Assembly: GCA_024281675.1 (NCBI GenBank)
Contig: JAMXAG010000001.1
Span: 1 to 64,000 of the forward strand
Source: Nitrosomonas sp.
GTDB taxonomy: Bacteria > Pseudomonadota > Gammaproteobacteria > Burkholderiales > Nitrosomonadaceae
Length of the DNA stretch: 64,000 nucleotides
Reading direction: 5' to 3'
In this document: piece by piece, positions 29,935 through 40,162 of the stretch
Numbering within the stretch: the first letter of the stretch is position 1
How the letters are laid out: every line of letters starts with the position of its first letter
Made by a program: the position numbers and the translations under genes
The notes under the pieces: model-generated
Databases searched by the model: none
What the model was told of the DNA's origin: nothing
What the model saw: the letters and a program-made list of their open reading frames with translations, nothing else

Positions 29935-31995
29935 ATGTCTATTGGTTTAACTATCGCAATATTGAGTGCGATTTTGGCCCTTGTATTCAGTGGTGTATGG
30001 ATCAGGGGTATTTACATTCAATCGACCGGTAATCAGCGTATGCAAGAAATTGCATTAGCCATTCAACAAGGTGCATCTGCATATCTGAAACGTCAATACA
30101 CTACGATTGGTATTGTGGGTGCCGTTTTGTTTGCTGCCTTGTGGCTTGCATTAGGTTGGGATACAGCCGTTGGTTTTGCACTCGGAGCTTTCCTATCTGG
30201 CGCCGCTGGTTTTCTGGGTATGAACGTGTCAGTACAATCGAATGTCCGCACAGCACAAGCCGCGACTATTGGATTGAATGAGGCATTAGCGATTGCTTTC
30301 CGTGGTGGTGCAGTTACCGGCATGCTGGTAGTAGGACTCGGTTTGCTGGGTGTTGCTGGATACACCGCGATGCTATTTGATAATGCTGCAGGTTCTGACA
30401 TGGCTGTTAGCGATATTATTAAACCTTTAATTGGTTTTGCATTTGGCGGTTCATTGATTTCGATTTTTGCTCGTTTGGGTGGAGGTATTTTTACCAAAGG
30501 AGCTGACGTAGGCGCCGATTTGGTGGGCAAGGTCGAAGCGGGTATTCCTGAAGATGATCCACGTAATCCTGCAGTGATTGCGGATAACGTGGGTGATAAC
30601 GTAGGGGACTGTGCAGGAATGGCGGCTGATTTGTTTGAAACGTATGCGGTAACCATCATTGCTACCATGATTTTGGGTGCATTATTGTTTACATCCGATG
30701 CGTTGAGCGCAGTGACTTATCCATTGATGTTAGGCGCAGTGTCGATCGTTGCATCGATTGTTGGTTGCTACTATGTCAAAATGCGTGATGGCGGCACTAT
30801 CATGAATGCCTTGTACCGTGGATTGGCAGTTGCCGGCGGAATTGCTTTGTTGGCTTATTTGCCTATTACCATTTGGTTTATGAGTGGCATGACACTGACT
30901 GTTGATGGTACGGATATTACTGGCGGCATGTTGATCTTGCGCGTGTTTCTGGCGGCGGCAATTGGCTTGATTCTAACCGGTTTGATGGTAGTCATTACCG
31001 AATACTATACATCGACCGAATATCATCCAGTACAACACATTGCGGAAGCGTCAACGACAGGGCATGCGACCAATATCATTGCAGGTCTGGGTGTTTCAAT
31101 GCGCGCAACAGGCGCACCGGTATTGGCAGTTTGCTTGAGTATCATATTAGCCTATGCGTTGGCCGGTTTATATGGAATCGCGATTGCAGCGACAGCTATG
31201 TTGTCGATGACGGGTATCATCGTTGCATTGGATGCTTATGGTCCGATCACTGATAATGCGGGCGGTATCGCTGAAATGTCGGAAATGCCTGATTCTGTGC
31301 GGGCGATTACCGATCCTTTGGATGCAGTTGGAAATACCACCAAAGCGGTAACCAAAGGTTATGCGATTGGTTCGGCAGGTTTGGCTGCACTGGTTTTATT
31401 TGCTGACTATACTCACGCTTTGGAGCATGCTGGGCATGCGCTAACTTTCGATTTGTCCAATCACATGGTTATCATTGGTTTGTTTATCGGCGGTATGATT
31501 CCTTATCTGTTTGGTGCAATGTCGATGGAAGCAGTAGGCCGTGCGGCTGGATCGGTGGTGATTGAAGTGCGTCGCCAATTCAAAGAAATTCCGGGCATTA
31601 TGGAAGGAACCAGCAAACCGGATTATTCAAAAGCGGTTGATATGCTGACTAAATCGGCGATTAAGGAAATGATGGTTCCTTCGTTGCTGCCCGTATTGAT
31701 TCCATTGTTGGTAGGTATCATTTTGGGTCCTCAAGCGCTTGGCGGAGTATTAATGGGGTCGATCGTGACTGGCTTGTTCGTTGCGATTTCCATGACCACC
31801 GGTGGTGGTGCTTGGGACAATGCCAAAAAATACATTGAGGACGGTCATTTTGGCGGTAAAGGCAGCGATGCTCACAAAGCTTCGGTAACGGGTGATACCG
31901 TGGGTGATCCTTACAAAGATACTGCTGGTCCTGCGATTAATCCGCTGATTAAGATTATCAACATCGTTGCGTTATTAATCATACCGCTTCTGTAG
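29935..31995 (+). CDS. hppA: Proton-translocating membrane pyrophosphatase (K+-independent type)
   Basis: A 686-residue integral membrane pump with about 16 transmembrane segments that couples PPi hydrolysis to ion transport. Signature motifs are [20 protein letters not shown] and the following [13 protein letters not shown] (about 190-225), and the C-terminal [12 protein letters not shown] and [15 protein letters not shown]. The residue after GNTT is Lys in [12 protein letters not shown] (about 463-474), which marks the K+-independent H+-pumping class; K+-dependent enzymes have Ala there. The ATG at 29935 is chosen because TTGGAGC lies 7 bases upstream; the frame upstream is open to a TTG only. 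It is followed by a clear terminator. Confidence 0.96.
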   Translation: MSIGLTIAILSAILALVFSGVWIRGIYIQSTGNQRMQEIALAIQQGASAYLKRQYTTIGIVGAVLFAALWLALGWDTAVGFALGAFLSGAAGFLGMNVSVQSNVRTAQAATIGLNEALAIAFRGGAVTGMLVVGLGLLGVAGYTAMLFDNAAGSDMAVSDIIKPLIGFAFGGSLISIFARLGGGIFTKGADVGADLVGKVEAGIPEDDPRNPAVIADNVGDNVGDCAGMAADLFETYAVTIIATMILGALLFTSDALSAVTYPLMLGAVSIVASIVGCYYVKMRDGGTIMNALYRGLAVAGGIALLAYLPITIWFMSGMTLTVDGTDITGGMLILRVFLAAAIGLILTGLMVVITEYYTSTEYHPVQHIAEASTTGHATNIIAGLGVSMRATGAPVLAVCLSIILAYALAGLYGIAIAATAMLSMTGIIVALDAYGPITDNAGGIAEMSEMPDSVRAITDPLDAVGNTTKAVTKGYAIGSAGLAALVLFADYTHALEHAGHALTFDLSNHMVIIGLFIGGMIPYLFGAMSMEAVGRAAGSVVIEVRRQFKEIPGIMEGTSKPDYSKAVDMLTKSAIKEMMVPSLLPVLIPLLVGIILGPQALGGVLMGSIVTGLFVAISMTTGGGAWDNAKKYIEDGHFGGKGSDAHKASVTGDTVGDPYKDTAGPAINPLIKIINIVALLIIPLL

Positions 31996-32009
31996 TATTT
32001 TTCTGATAA

Positions 32010-32044
32010 AAAAGCACGTCATGAGAATGGCGTGCTTTTTTTTT
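32010..32044 (+). terminator. Rho-independent terminator of hppA
   Basis: AAAAGCACG and CGTGCTTTT form the stem around a 12-base loop (TCATGAGAATGG region), followed by a run of nine or more T. It begins 15 bases past the hppA stop and is a textbook terminator. Confidence 0.85.
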
Positions 32045-32291
32045 GCATCTTTATCTGGCCTGTCCTTAAGCAATGAACGCGCTGTTGATCGTACAAAATT
32101 TTCCCCAGGATGGCATCATTTGACATTATTATTTTTTTATAACACACTGTGAATACATGAAGAATCGCAATTTCAAGAAATTTAGTTAATAAAAATAGTT
32201 AATTGAATTAACAAGAGAGTTTTTGCAAAGGCCACACTAAAAATTCGTCATTACGCCATTTCTCAATCCATTGTAGATAAGTGTTCCGGTC
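32045..32291. other. Intergenic region with a solitary IS/MITE-like end
   Basis: About 250 AT-rich bases. At 32222-32232 the sequence TTTTGCAAAGGCC matches, in reverse, the left end of the MITE-like element at 6998 (GGCCTTTGCAAAA). The opposite end is not found nearby, so this is probably a remnant. No gene or clear promoter is visible upstream of the HAF-repeat protein. Confidence 0.45.
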
Positions 32292-33437
32292 ATGTTTTTA
32301 CTTCATAGAAAAAAAAGATTCGATGCATCTTTTTCAGCATTCCTTTTTCAAATTCAAATTACCCTAATGCCATTGTTTCTTGCTGGAGTCTTTTGGATTC
32401 CCGCTAATCCGGCTCAAGCTGCCGGAACTTCTTACACGATTAAACAAATCGGCGAACTACCGGTAGGAACAACACATATTGTGCGAGCGGCTAACGATAG
32501 TGGAGATATCGTTGGAACCATTAAGAGAGGGAAGAAAGGGCCTAAAGGAGCGATCTGGGGGGACGGAGGGGAGCGTAGCATTGTGCAGCCTCGCCCCAAT
32601 AGCGATTATAGCGTTGCTCTAGGTATTAATGATGACAGTCAAGTGGTTGGTTCGACAAATACCGAAACTGGCATGAGGGCTTTTCGTTCGCTTGGTGATG
32701 GTAGTAGTGCTTTTCTGGAGTTGCCGCCTGGTGATAATAGTAGTGCGGCTATCGCCGTCAATAGTTTGGGGCAGGTGGTAGGGTGGTCGAGTGGCGCTGG
32801 CGGGGTTAGGGCTGTAACGTGGGATTCTACGGGTAAAGTGGAAGTGTTGGCAAAACTGCAAGGTAGCAGCGCATGCCGAGCGCTTGTCATTAATAATGCT
32901 GGGGACATCGCAGGCACCTGTGATTTTAATTCCAGGTATCGCGCAGTGTTGTGGAAAAGCACCGCTGGAAAAAGTGTGATCGATTTAGGGATGCTTCCAG
33001 GTGATGTTTGGAGTGTGCCTTCTGACATTAACAATAAAGGGGATGTTGTTGGAACTTCCGGTGATGCAGAAAGGCATCGTGCTGTGCTTTGGCCCAAAGG
33101 AGCAAAAACTATCAAAAGTCTCGGTGTGCTCACCGGCCGGGTATCAAGTAAGGCTTTAGGCATTAATGCTAAAGGTGATGTAGTGGGTTATTCAGAAGGC
33201 GGAAACAGTAGAGACCATGCATTTATATGGACAAGCAAAGATGGAATGATGGATCTGAACGACTTATTGCCTGCGAATTCAGGTTTTGTTCTTGTTCATG
33301 CGATTGCTATTAATTCCAAAGGAGCCATCAGTGCGGTTGGTTACGATGAATCCATGAATCCTGAAGGGCATCTGCACGATGAGCAAATACCGCTTCGAAT
33401 TTTTAGATTAAAGAATGATAACACTATTGTAAAATAG
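32292..33437 (+). CDS. Secreted HAF-repeat protein
   Basis: A 381-residue exported protein. The N-terminus has a long signal region (about residues 18-44, with QITLMPLFLAGVFW) and a probable cleavage near PAQAAG. The rest consists of about six imperfect repeats of 40-45 residues with the pattern SxALGINxxGxVVGxSxxxxGxxxAxxW, the 'extracellular repeat, HAF family', for example DINNKGDVVGTSGDAERHRA and GINAKGDVVGYSEGG. Such repeats probably form a beta-propeller. No catalytic site is known for the family. The start ATG at 32292 has no good Shine-Dalgarno sequence; it is kept because the signal peptide needs the basic HRKKR stretch. It precedes another secreted protein on the same strand by 235 bases. 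Confidence 0.8.
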   Translation: MFLLHRKKRFDASFSAFLFQIQITLMPLFLAGVFWIPANPAQAAGTSYTIKQIGELPVGTTHIVRAANDSGDIVGTIKRGKKGPKGAIWGDGGERSIVQPRPNSDYSVALGINDDSQVVGSTNTETGMRAFRSLGDGSSAFLELPPGDNSSAAIAVNSLGQVVGWSSGAGGVRAVTWDSTGKVEVLAKLQGSSACRALVINNAGDIAGTCDFNSRYRAVLWKSTAGKSVIDLGMLPGDVWSVPSDINNKGDVVGTSGDAERHRAVLWPKGAKTIKSLGVLTGRVSSKALGINAKGDVVGYSEGGNSRDHAFIWTSKDGMMDLNDLLPANSGFVLVHAIAINSKGAISAVGYDESMNPEGHLHDEQIPLRIFRLKNDNTIVK

Positions 33438-33672
33438 GTTTGATAGTAAGAAATAGATGTTGAGCAAAGATGTCGAAGGAAAGGTAGGTGTTACCTTATG
33501 CTGATACAAAGACTTCATTCAAATGCCCTTCACAGTCATATTTCTTGGATTACTTCCTTTCGTGTTATGGGGGAAATAATTAGGTTTGCGTCACTATACA
33601 CGTTATTTGCCGATAGATTTGCACTCGAAAATTCCAATTTAAAAATAATTGATTAAGGGCCCCCAACTCATC

Positions 33673-36600
33673 ATGCTGAACAGAATTCTGAAAACTGGTT
33701 TTTTGATCATTGCTACTTTAGTTGCGGGGGGATTTGCCACTATAACTCAGGCTACATCTGACACACTTGGCGAATGGAATTTGATTACGCCGTCACTGCC
33801 GTACTTTCCAGTTCATGCGAATTTGCTGCCTAACGGGAAGGTCATGATATGGCCGGGTGATAGTGGGATATCGGGTGATGATCCCAGGACTTGGGATCCC
33901 TCTGATAACAGTTTAACCAACTTGGCGAAGCCGGGTTATGATCTATTTTGTGTGGGGCATGTATCATTAGCGGACGGTTCGCTGTTTTTGGCGGGTGGGC
34001 ATATTTCTAATTTCGTAGGATTACCCAATGCTTCGAAATACGATTACTTAACCGATACTTGGACTATGCTGCCCAATATGAACGCGGGGCGTTGGTATCC
34101 AACAACTACGGTTCTGGCAAATGGCGATGTGCTTACGATTTCTGGTGATATTGATACCACCATCGGTGTTAATACATTGCCGCAAGTGTTCGAAGTGGCA
34201 ACAGGAACATGGCGTAATCTAACTGGTGCTCAAATCCAACTGGATGATTATCCAAGAATGTTTTTGGCGCCGAATGGCAAAATATTTTATGCAGGTTCTT
34301 CGCCTACAACGCGTTACCTGAATACTTCTGGTACGGGGTCGTGGAGTTTTGTGGCAACTAGATCAGGAGGATACCGTGACTACGGTTCCGCCGTCATGTA
34401 TGCACCGGGTAAGATACTGGTAATGGGAGGAGATCAAGGGCCACCAAAAAGTTCGGCCGAAGTGATTGATCTCAATCAATCATCACCGAGTTGGCGCAAT
34501 GTGGATCCAATGCAATTTCCACGACGTCAAATCAATGCAACATTGTTACCGGATGGTAAGGTTTTGGTTACAGGTGGTACATCTTCAATTGGATTCAACG
34601 ATCCAGCGGGACATGTCGATGCAGCTGAATTATGGGATCCAGTTACCGAGCAATGGACTACGCTGGCAAGCAGTACAGGTATTCCACGTATTTATCACTC
34701 TACGGCGCTGCTTTTACCCGATGGAAGAATCTTTAGTACCGGCGGTAATAATCAACCAGAGATTGAAATATATTCGCCCCCCTATCTATTTAAAGGAGGA
34801 GCCCGACCTACCATCATCTCTGCGCCTTCCAGCGTAGCGTATGGCACGTCATTCTTTATTAATACGCCGGATGCTGCTTCTATAGCTAAAGTTACGGTGT
34901 TGAGAATCGGTTCGGTAACGCATGCCTTTAATATGGGGCAGGTTATTAATGAGCTCAATTTTTCGGTAACCACGGATGGGCTGGATATCTCAGCTCCCAA
35001 TAGTCCTAATATTGCATCGCCTGGTTATTATATGCTTTTTATTTTAAACGGAGACGGGGTTCCGTCCGTTGCTAAATTTATCAAGATTGATGCTGGTGTT
35101 TTACCGACCGTATCGTTAACCTCGCCAGAAAATAATGCGACTGTTGCGGGTGCTTCGGTCAATATTACTGCACAAGCATCGGATAGCGTAGGTGTGGCGG
35201 GGGTTCAATTTAAATTGGATGGTGTCAATATTGGTGTAGAAGATACCGCGCCACCCTTCAGTATCGCATGGGATAGTACGGCCGTGGCTGATGGTCAGCA
35301 TACGCTTACTGCTGTTGCACGAGATACGGACGGGAACTTGACCACGAGTTCAAGCGTTGATATAACAGTCAATAATAGTATCCTTCTTCCTGACTTGGTC
35401 GTGACACAGCTTTCCTATGCCAACGGTATTTTTACCAGCACGGTAAAAAATCAAGGTACCGCCGCAACACCGGCTGGAGTAAGTGTAGGCGTTGGATACT
35501 TTGTCAATAATGTTTGGAGGACTTGGGGCGGTGTATGGGGACCGTTGGCCGCGGGAGCATCTGTTACGATTGGTACAAAAGGGGATCCTTACTTCATTCC
35601 CAATGGAACATTCACAGCGACTGCTAATGTAGATGATGGTAAAAAAATTGCGGAGCTTGACAACGACAACAATCAGTTATCTCAGGAAGTTGCTGGAGGT
35701 ATAACGGATATTACGCCGCCCACTGTATCGATCACGGCCCCTGCAAATGGAGTTACTGTTTCAGGGACTTCGGTTACGCTATCGGCTGATGCAACTGATA
35801 ATGTGGGTGTAGCTGGCGTGCAATTCTCAGTGACAGGCAGCTACCCTCTTAGCGAAGATGTCACAGAGCCGTATTCAATTGTTTGGGATAGTACTGCAGT
35901 CACCAATGGACCTCACACCATTGAAGCCGTTGCTCGAGATGCTGCGGGTAATACCTCAAAAAGCTCGATCACTGTCACGGTAAGCAACGGTGTGTCCACT
36001 CCACTTCCGGATGTGGTTGTTACTCAGCTTTCCTATGCTGACGGTATCTTCACAAGTACTGTACAAAATCAGGGCACTGAGGCCACTCCTGCGGGAGTGA
36101 CGGTAGGTGTCGGTTATTTTGTAGATGGTGTTTGGAGAACCTGGGGATCGGTAGCGGGTCCTTTGGCTGCTGGAGCCTCCGTTACAATTGGTACCAAAGG
36201 AGGGGCTTATGTGATTCCGAATGGCGTACATACCATAAAGGCATTCGTCGATGACGTGAACCGTTTTGTTGAATTGAACGAAACAAATAATGAATTTTCT
36301 CAATCGATTACCATCAATAATACCCAGCCAATCGTCTCAATATCTGCGCCGATCTCAGGCGTTACTGTCGCAGGTACGTCGGTAACGGTTTCCGCCAATG
36401 CATCAGATGATGTTGGTGTCGTAGGCGTGCAGTTTAAGCTGGATGGGAATGATCTCGGTGCAGAAGATACCACCGCGCCATACAGTATCCCATGGGATAG
36501 CACTACTGCCACAGATGGACAGCATACGATTACGGCGGTTGCACGGGATGCGGATGGAAATATGACGACCAGTGCGAATATCAATGTAACAGTCAATAAT

Positions 36601-37545
36601 ACCAATCCAAGTCTTCTTCCCGATGTGGTTGTCACTCAGCTTTCCTATGCTGACGGTATCTTTACCAGCACAGTGCAGAATCAGGGAGGGGCAGCAACAC
36701 CTACGGGTGTCAGTGTGGGTGTCGGTTATCTTGTAGACGGGCAATTTAAAACCTGGGGATCGGTAGCAGGTCCTTTGGCCGCCGGTGCTTCTGTTACGAT
36801 TGGTACCAAAGGAGGGGCTTATGTTATTCCGAATGGCGCGCATACCATAACAGCGCATGTCGATGACGTGAACCGTTTTGTTGAATCAAACGAGACAAAT
36901 AATAATCTTACTCAAGCCATTAATATAAACGACAATAAACCGAGCGTGTCGCTCACAGCACCGATTTCGGGTATTACCGTTGCAGGTGCATCGGTAACGG
37001 TTTCTGCCAATGCATCAGATGATGTTGGTGTCGTAGGCGTGCAGTTTAAGCTGAATGGGAATAATCTCGGTGCAGAAGATACCACCGCGCCATACAGTAT
37101 CCCATGGGATAGCACTACTGCCACGGATGGGCAACATACGATCACGGCGGTTGCACGGGATGCGGATGGAAATACGACGATCAGTGCGAGCATCAATGTA
37201 ACAGTCAATAATACCAATCCAAGTCTTCTTCCAGATGTGGTCGTTACGCAGTTAACCTATGAAAATGGCATTTTCACGAGCACAGTGCAGAATCAAGGGG
37301 GGGCAGCAACGCCTGCGGGCGTTACAGTTGGAGTGGCTTATTCAGTCGATGGCCAAACCAAAACTTGGGGATCGATATGGGGGCCATTGGCAGCTGGCGC
37401 TACCGCAACGATTGGCACAAAAGGTGGTGCATATATAATACCTAATGGAAGCCACTCGATTGCAGCGCATGTTGATGATGTGAACCGTTTTGTCGAAGCG
37501 AATGAAACGAACAATATATTTACACGAACAATTGAAATTCCGTAA
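33673..37545 (+). CDS. Galactose-oxidase-like copper radical oxidase with four Ig/CARDB modules
   Basis: A 1290-residue secreted protein. Signal peptide about 1-27 (MLNRILKTGFLIIATLVAGG, cleavage near TQA). Residues 30-480 form a kelch propeller plus the C-terminal E-set domain (DUF1929) of the galactose/glyoxal oxidase family. The expected copper and cofactor residues are visible: Cys in LFCVGH (about 93), Tyr in GRWYPTT (about 141, the Tyr-Cys crosslink partner would be the Tyr at the following position of the family), Tyr-His in RIYHSTALLLPDG (about 341-342) and His in VTHAFN (about 417). The C-terminal 800 residues are four pairs of an Ig-like domain (GVAGVQFKLDG, WDSTAxxDGQHT) and a CARDB domain (LPDVVVTQLSYADGIFTS). 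It probably oxidises an alcohol or aldehyde outside the cell. Substrate unknown. Confidence 0.85.
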   Translation: MLNRILKTGFLIIATLVAGGFATITQATSDTLGEWNLITPSLPYFPVHANLLPNGKVMIWPGDSGISGDDPRTWDPSDNSLTNLAKPGYDLFCVGHVSLADGSLFLAGGHISNFVGLPNASKYDYLTDTWTMLPNMNAGRWYPTTTVLANGDVLTISGDIDTTIGVNTLPQVFEVATGTWRNLTGAQIQLDDYPRMFLAPNGKIFYAGSSPTTRYLNTSGTGSWSFVATRSGGYRDYGSAVMYAPGKILVMGGDQGPPKSSAEVIDLNQSSPSWRNVDPMQFPRRQINATLLPDGKVLVTGGTSSIGFNDPAGHVDAAELWDPVTEQWTTLASSTGIPRIYHSTALLLPDGRIFSTGGNNQPEIEIYSPPYLFKGGARPTIISAPSSVAYGTSFFINTPDAASIAKVTVLRIGSVTHAFNMGQVINELNFSVTTDGLDISAPNSPNIASPGYYMLFILNGDGVPSVAKFIKIDAGVLPTVSLTSPENNATVAGASVNITAQASDSVGVAGVQFKLDGVNIGVEDTAPPFSIAWDSTAVADGQHTLTAVARDTDGNLTTSSSVDITVNNSILLPDLVVTQLSYANGIFTSTVKNQGTAATPAGVSVGVGYFVNNVWRTWGGVWGPLAAGASVTIGTKGDPYFIPNGTFTATANVDDGKKIAELDNDNNQLSQEVAGGITDITPPTVSITAPANGVTVSGTSVTLSADATDNVGVAGVQFSVTGSYPLSEDVTEPYSIVWDSTAVTNGPHTIEAVARDAAGNTSKSSITVTVSNGVSTPLPDVVVTQLSYADGIFTSTVQNQGTEATPAGVTVGVGYFVDGVWRTWGSVAGPLAAGASVTIGTKGGAYVIPNGVHTIKAFVDDVNRFVELNETNNEFSQSITINNTQPIVSISAPISGVTVAGTSVTVSANASDDVGVVGVQFKLDGNDLGAEDTTAPYSIPWDSTTATDGQHTITAVARDADGNMTTSANINVTVNNTNPSLLPDVVVTQLSYADGIFTSTVQNQGGAATPTGVSVGVGYLVDGQFKTWGSVAGPLAAGASVTIGTKGGAYVIPNGAHTITAHVDDVNRFVESNETNNNLTQAININDNKPSVSLTAPISGITVAGASVTVSANASDDVGVVGVQFKLNGNNLGAEDTTAPYSIPWDSTTATDGQHTITAVARDADGNTTISASINVTVNNTNPSLLPDVVVTQLTYENGIFTSTVQNQGGAATPAGVTVGVAYSVDGQTKTWGSIWGPLAAGATATIGTKGGAYIIPNGSHSIAAHVDDVNRFVEANETNNIFTRTIEIP
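35386..37542 (+). repeat. Tandem Ig/CARDB coding repeats, last copies nearly identical
   Basis: Inside the oxidase gene, four modules of about 600 bases follow each other (CARDB parts start near 35386, 36001, 36610 and 37228; Ig parts near 35104, 35715, 36330 and 36936). Copies three and four share long stretches at the DNA level, for example 36415-36620 against 37015-37225 with only a few mismatches, while the first two have diverged. This points to recent duplication or gene conversion. Confidence 0.85.
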
Positions 37546-37654
37546 AAACTCGAGTGGATAGGTATATTAGTTTAATCTGGAAATCACATCATTTAGTGGT
37601 GGGATTTTTAGGTTTAATTTAATCGATTACTCATGTGGAATAGGTTTGGTGAAA

Positions 37655-39364
37655 TCAGTGCGGAAGCACTGTAGATAATGGTTCTGCTACTCCATTGGAA
37701 AGAATGAAAACGCGATCAGCAGCATTAATAACAGCGGGTTGATGAGAAACTGCGATGATTGTGAGGTTTTCCGCCAGTTTCTGGAGAGTTTCACAAATTG
37801 TTTTTTCGCTTTCAGGATCTAGCGCACTGGTAGGTTCATCAAGAATTAAGAAAGATGGACTATGCGCTAACGCGCGCGCGATTGCAATGCGTTGTCTTTG
37901 ACCACCGGAAAGCAGTCCTCCCCTTTCTCCAACAATGGTTTGTAATCCCTCTGGCAAAGAATTGACAAAATCCCATGCACCAGCTTGACGTAGTGCCCGT
38001 TCAGCATCGATAGCGGTTAGCGTCGATTCTCCTACCAGGATATTATTCATGACGGTGTCATGTAGCAAAATAGTGTCTTGTGACACGTAACCGATCATAT
38101 GCCGCCACTGGCGTAAATTAATATCGTGTATCGATACGTCATCGATTTTGATTTCACCCGATTGTGGTTCGGTCAATCCGCATAGTAAGTCCAACAATGT
38201 GCTTTTGCCAACACCGGAAGGACCCATAACGGCGGTAAATGTATTAATGGGTATTTCTATCGTTAAATCCTTAAAGATCGTTTTTTGACCATAATTAAAT
38301 TTGACGTGCTGTAGCGAGATTCCTTTTTGCAGGGTCGGTTTTATTGTTCCGGTAGCCCTCTCTGCCGCTGCGCGCGCTTCTTCGGCAGCTTTACGCAATG
38401 CCCAGTAGGCGCTTTCTTGTGCAGCCAATTGTTGGTGACGCCGCTGTGTTTTGTTGAGTAGACCCAGTATTCGAGTTAGCAAAAAAACCATTAACATCAC
38501 TTCTGGTAAAGAGAGCTGCCATACGACCAATGCAATGTATAAACCGCTTGCGGTTAATGCAGTCAGAATGGGTTCTTGCAATGCCGTTAGTGCGGCACGG
38601 TTCATGACCTCCTTCCGGGTGGCTTTCTCTAAATGCTGTGTTTGTTCGTGCAAAATGGCATCTGCAACGTTATCGCGTGCCATCGCTTTCAATGATTTGA
38701 CTGAACTCAAAACATCCGATAAATACGTTAACAAATCACGCAACAGATGGGTTTGCTTAGTGCCTGCGCGGCGTGTCGCGGTGACCAGTCGGTTGAGTGC
38801 AATTAACAAGAATAAACCAATTACCAGTGATGCCAGCGTCGCTTCCCAGGATATAAACAATGCCACAATTGCATATACGAATACCTGAATAGCAAGTGCC
38901 AGCACATTAACGCTGTGTTCAAAACCATTCGCTGCACGGTACGCTTCAGTTGCGACAGAGTTAGCCAATGATCCAACCGGTTGTTTGAGATAATACTGCC
39001 AACGACTGGTCAGTAGGGCTTCAATGAGATCCAGGCGTAGCGCGGTTGCAACGTGTGCAACGGTGTAGCCCACTTGTCGATTCGCTAGTAATAATACCAA
39101 TCCCTTAAAGAACATACCGCCAACGATAATAATCAGAATGGTATCAAGCGTGGGTTCAATGCCAATATCACGCAGGGTTTGTTCCATGAATTTACCGATG
39201 CCACTGGATTCACCCGTTTGACTGGATTCACCCACAGCAATCGATAATAGGGGTAGTAGGGCGGTTAAACTTAATCCTTCGGCAATTCCCGCGATCAATA
39301 ACGCAATCAGAACGAACGCGCTACGCCGCGGAAAAACCATGATATAGGTAAATAGAGTACGCAT
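37655..39364 (-). CDS. ABC exporter, fused membrane and ATPase domains
   Basis: A 569-residue half-transporter of the MsbA/exporter type. Six transmembrane segments occupy about residues 15-310, with the first two near 15-40 and 70-85. The nucleotide-binding domain has Walker A GPSGVGKSTLLDLL (about 383), Q-loop, signature LLSGGQRQRIAIARAL (about 480), Walker B FLILDEPTSALD and switch His in VSHQP. It probably works as a homodimer exporting a lipid, peptide or drug; the substrate cannot be told. It lies 100 bases downstream of lolD on the same strand but is unlikely to be part of the Lol system. Confidence 0.9.
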   Translation of the reverse strand: MRTLFTYIMVFPRRSAFVLIALLIAGIAEGLSLTALLPLLSIAVGESSQTGESSGIGKFMEQTLRDIGIEPTLDTILIIIVGGMFFKGLVLLLANRQVGYTVAHVATALRLDLIEALLTSRWQYYLKQPVGSLANSVATEAYRAANGFEHSVNVLALAIQVFVYAIVALFISWEATLASLVIGLFLLIALNRLVTATRRAGTKQTHLLRDLLTYLSDVLSSVKSLKAMARDNVADAILHEQTQHLEKATRKEVMNRAALTALQEPILTALTASGLYIALVVWQLSLPEVMLMVFLLTRILGLLNKTQRRHQQLAAQESAYWALRKAAEEARAAAERATGTIKPTLQKGISLQHVKFNYGQKTIFKDLTIEIPINTFTAVMGPSGVGKSTLLDLLCGLTEPQSGEIKIDDVSIHDINLRQWRHMIGYVSQDTILLHDTVMNNILVGESTLTAIDAERALRQAGAWDFVNSLPEGLQTIVGERGGLLSGGQRQRIAIARALAHSPSFLILDEPTSALDPESEKTICETLQKLAENLTIIAVSHQPAVINAADRVFILSNGVAEPLSTVLPH

Positions 39365-39463
39365 AGAACAGCAAATGAGTAGTAAAACGGAGCGAGGTTA
39401 GCTTACGATCAATTTTGAAACAAAGATATTACCTTATAAATCTGATCAATTTGTAGCAATCAA

Positions 39464-40162
39464 TTAGTTTAATGGCGCAGATTCGATATCATATAACACA
39501 CCATCGACCAGCTGTTTGACATGTTGTGTTCGATTAGCTAGGCGTGGATCGTGTGTAACAATAATTAAACTGGCATTAATTTTTTGATTCAATTCGAGCA
39601 TTAAATCAAATACCGCTTCTGCGGTGTGACGATCCAAATTTCCAGTCGGTTCATCAGCTAAGATACAAGCGGGTTGTGTTACGAGTGCGCGCGCTACGGC
39701 TGCGCGTTGACGCTCTCCTCCAGAAAGCTCGCCAGGGGTATGCGTCAATCGATGAGCTAATCCGACTTGCTGCAGAATGTCTGCTGCGCGATTATAAGCC
39801 TCTTGTTTGGGTAACCTACGGATCAGGAGTGGCATCGCGACATTTTCTAGCGCTGTGAATTCGGGCAGTAAATGGTGGAATTGATAGATAAATCCTAGAG
39901 AAGCATTACGTAGCTGACATCTTTCCACTTCATCGATGGTTGCGATATTCTTCCCAAGAATCTGAATGTTCCCGCTGGTGAGTGTATCGAGACCTCCCAA
40001 TATATGTAGTAATGTGCTTTTTCCAGATCCTGATGCTCCAACAATTGCCAAGATTTCACCTTTGGCTACTGTCAAATTGACTCCTTTTAATACTTCGACA
40101 ATTTGATCGCCCTGCGAAAAAGCTTTGTAGACATTCTGGCAATCGATAACTGGATCATTCAT
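39464..40162 (-). CDS. lolD: Lipoprotein-releasing system ATP-binding protein LolD
   Basis: A 232-residue ABC ATPase that powers release of lipoproteins from the inner membrane to the carrier LolA. Walker A is [16 protein letters not shown] (about 43-58), the LolD-type stretch [21 protein letters not shown] is clearly visible, the signature is [15 protein letters not shown], and Walker B is [12 protein letters not shown]. It overlaps the upstream permease gene by 8 bases, so the two are translated together. Confidence 0.95.
   Translation of the reverse strand: MNDPVIDCQNVYKAFSQGDQIVEVLKGVNLTVAKGEILAIVGASGSGKSTLLHILGGLDTLTSGNIQILGKNIATIDEVERCQLRNASLGFIYQFHHLLPEFTALENVAMPLLIRRLPKQEAYNRAADILQQVGLAHRLTHTPGELSGGERQRAAVARALVTQPACILADEPTGNLDRHTAEAVFDLMLELNQKINASLIIVTHDPRLANRTQHVKQLVDGVLYDIESAPLN

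Noticed and set aside
30093-30668. 191-residue minus-strand frame opposite hppA
   Set aside because: Antisense shadow; Ala/Pro-rich reading produced by the membrane protein codons.
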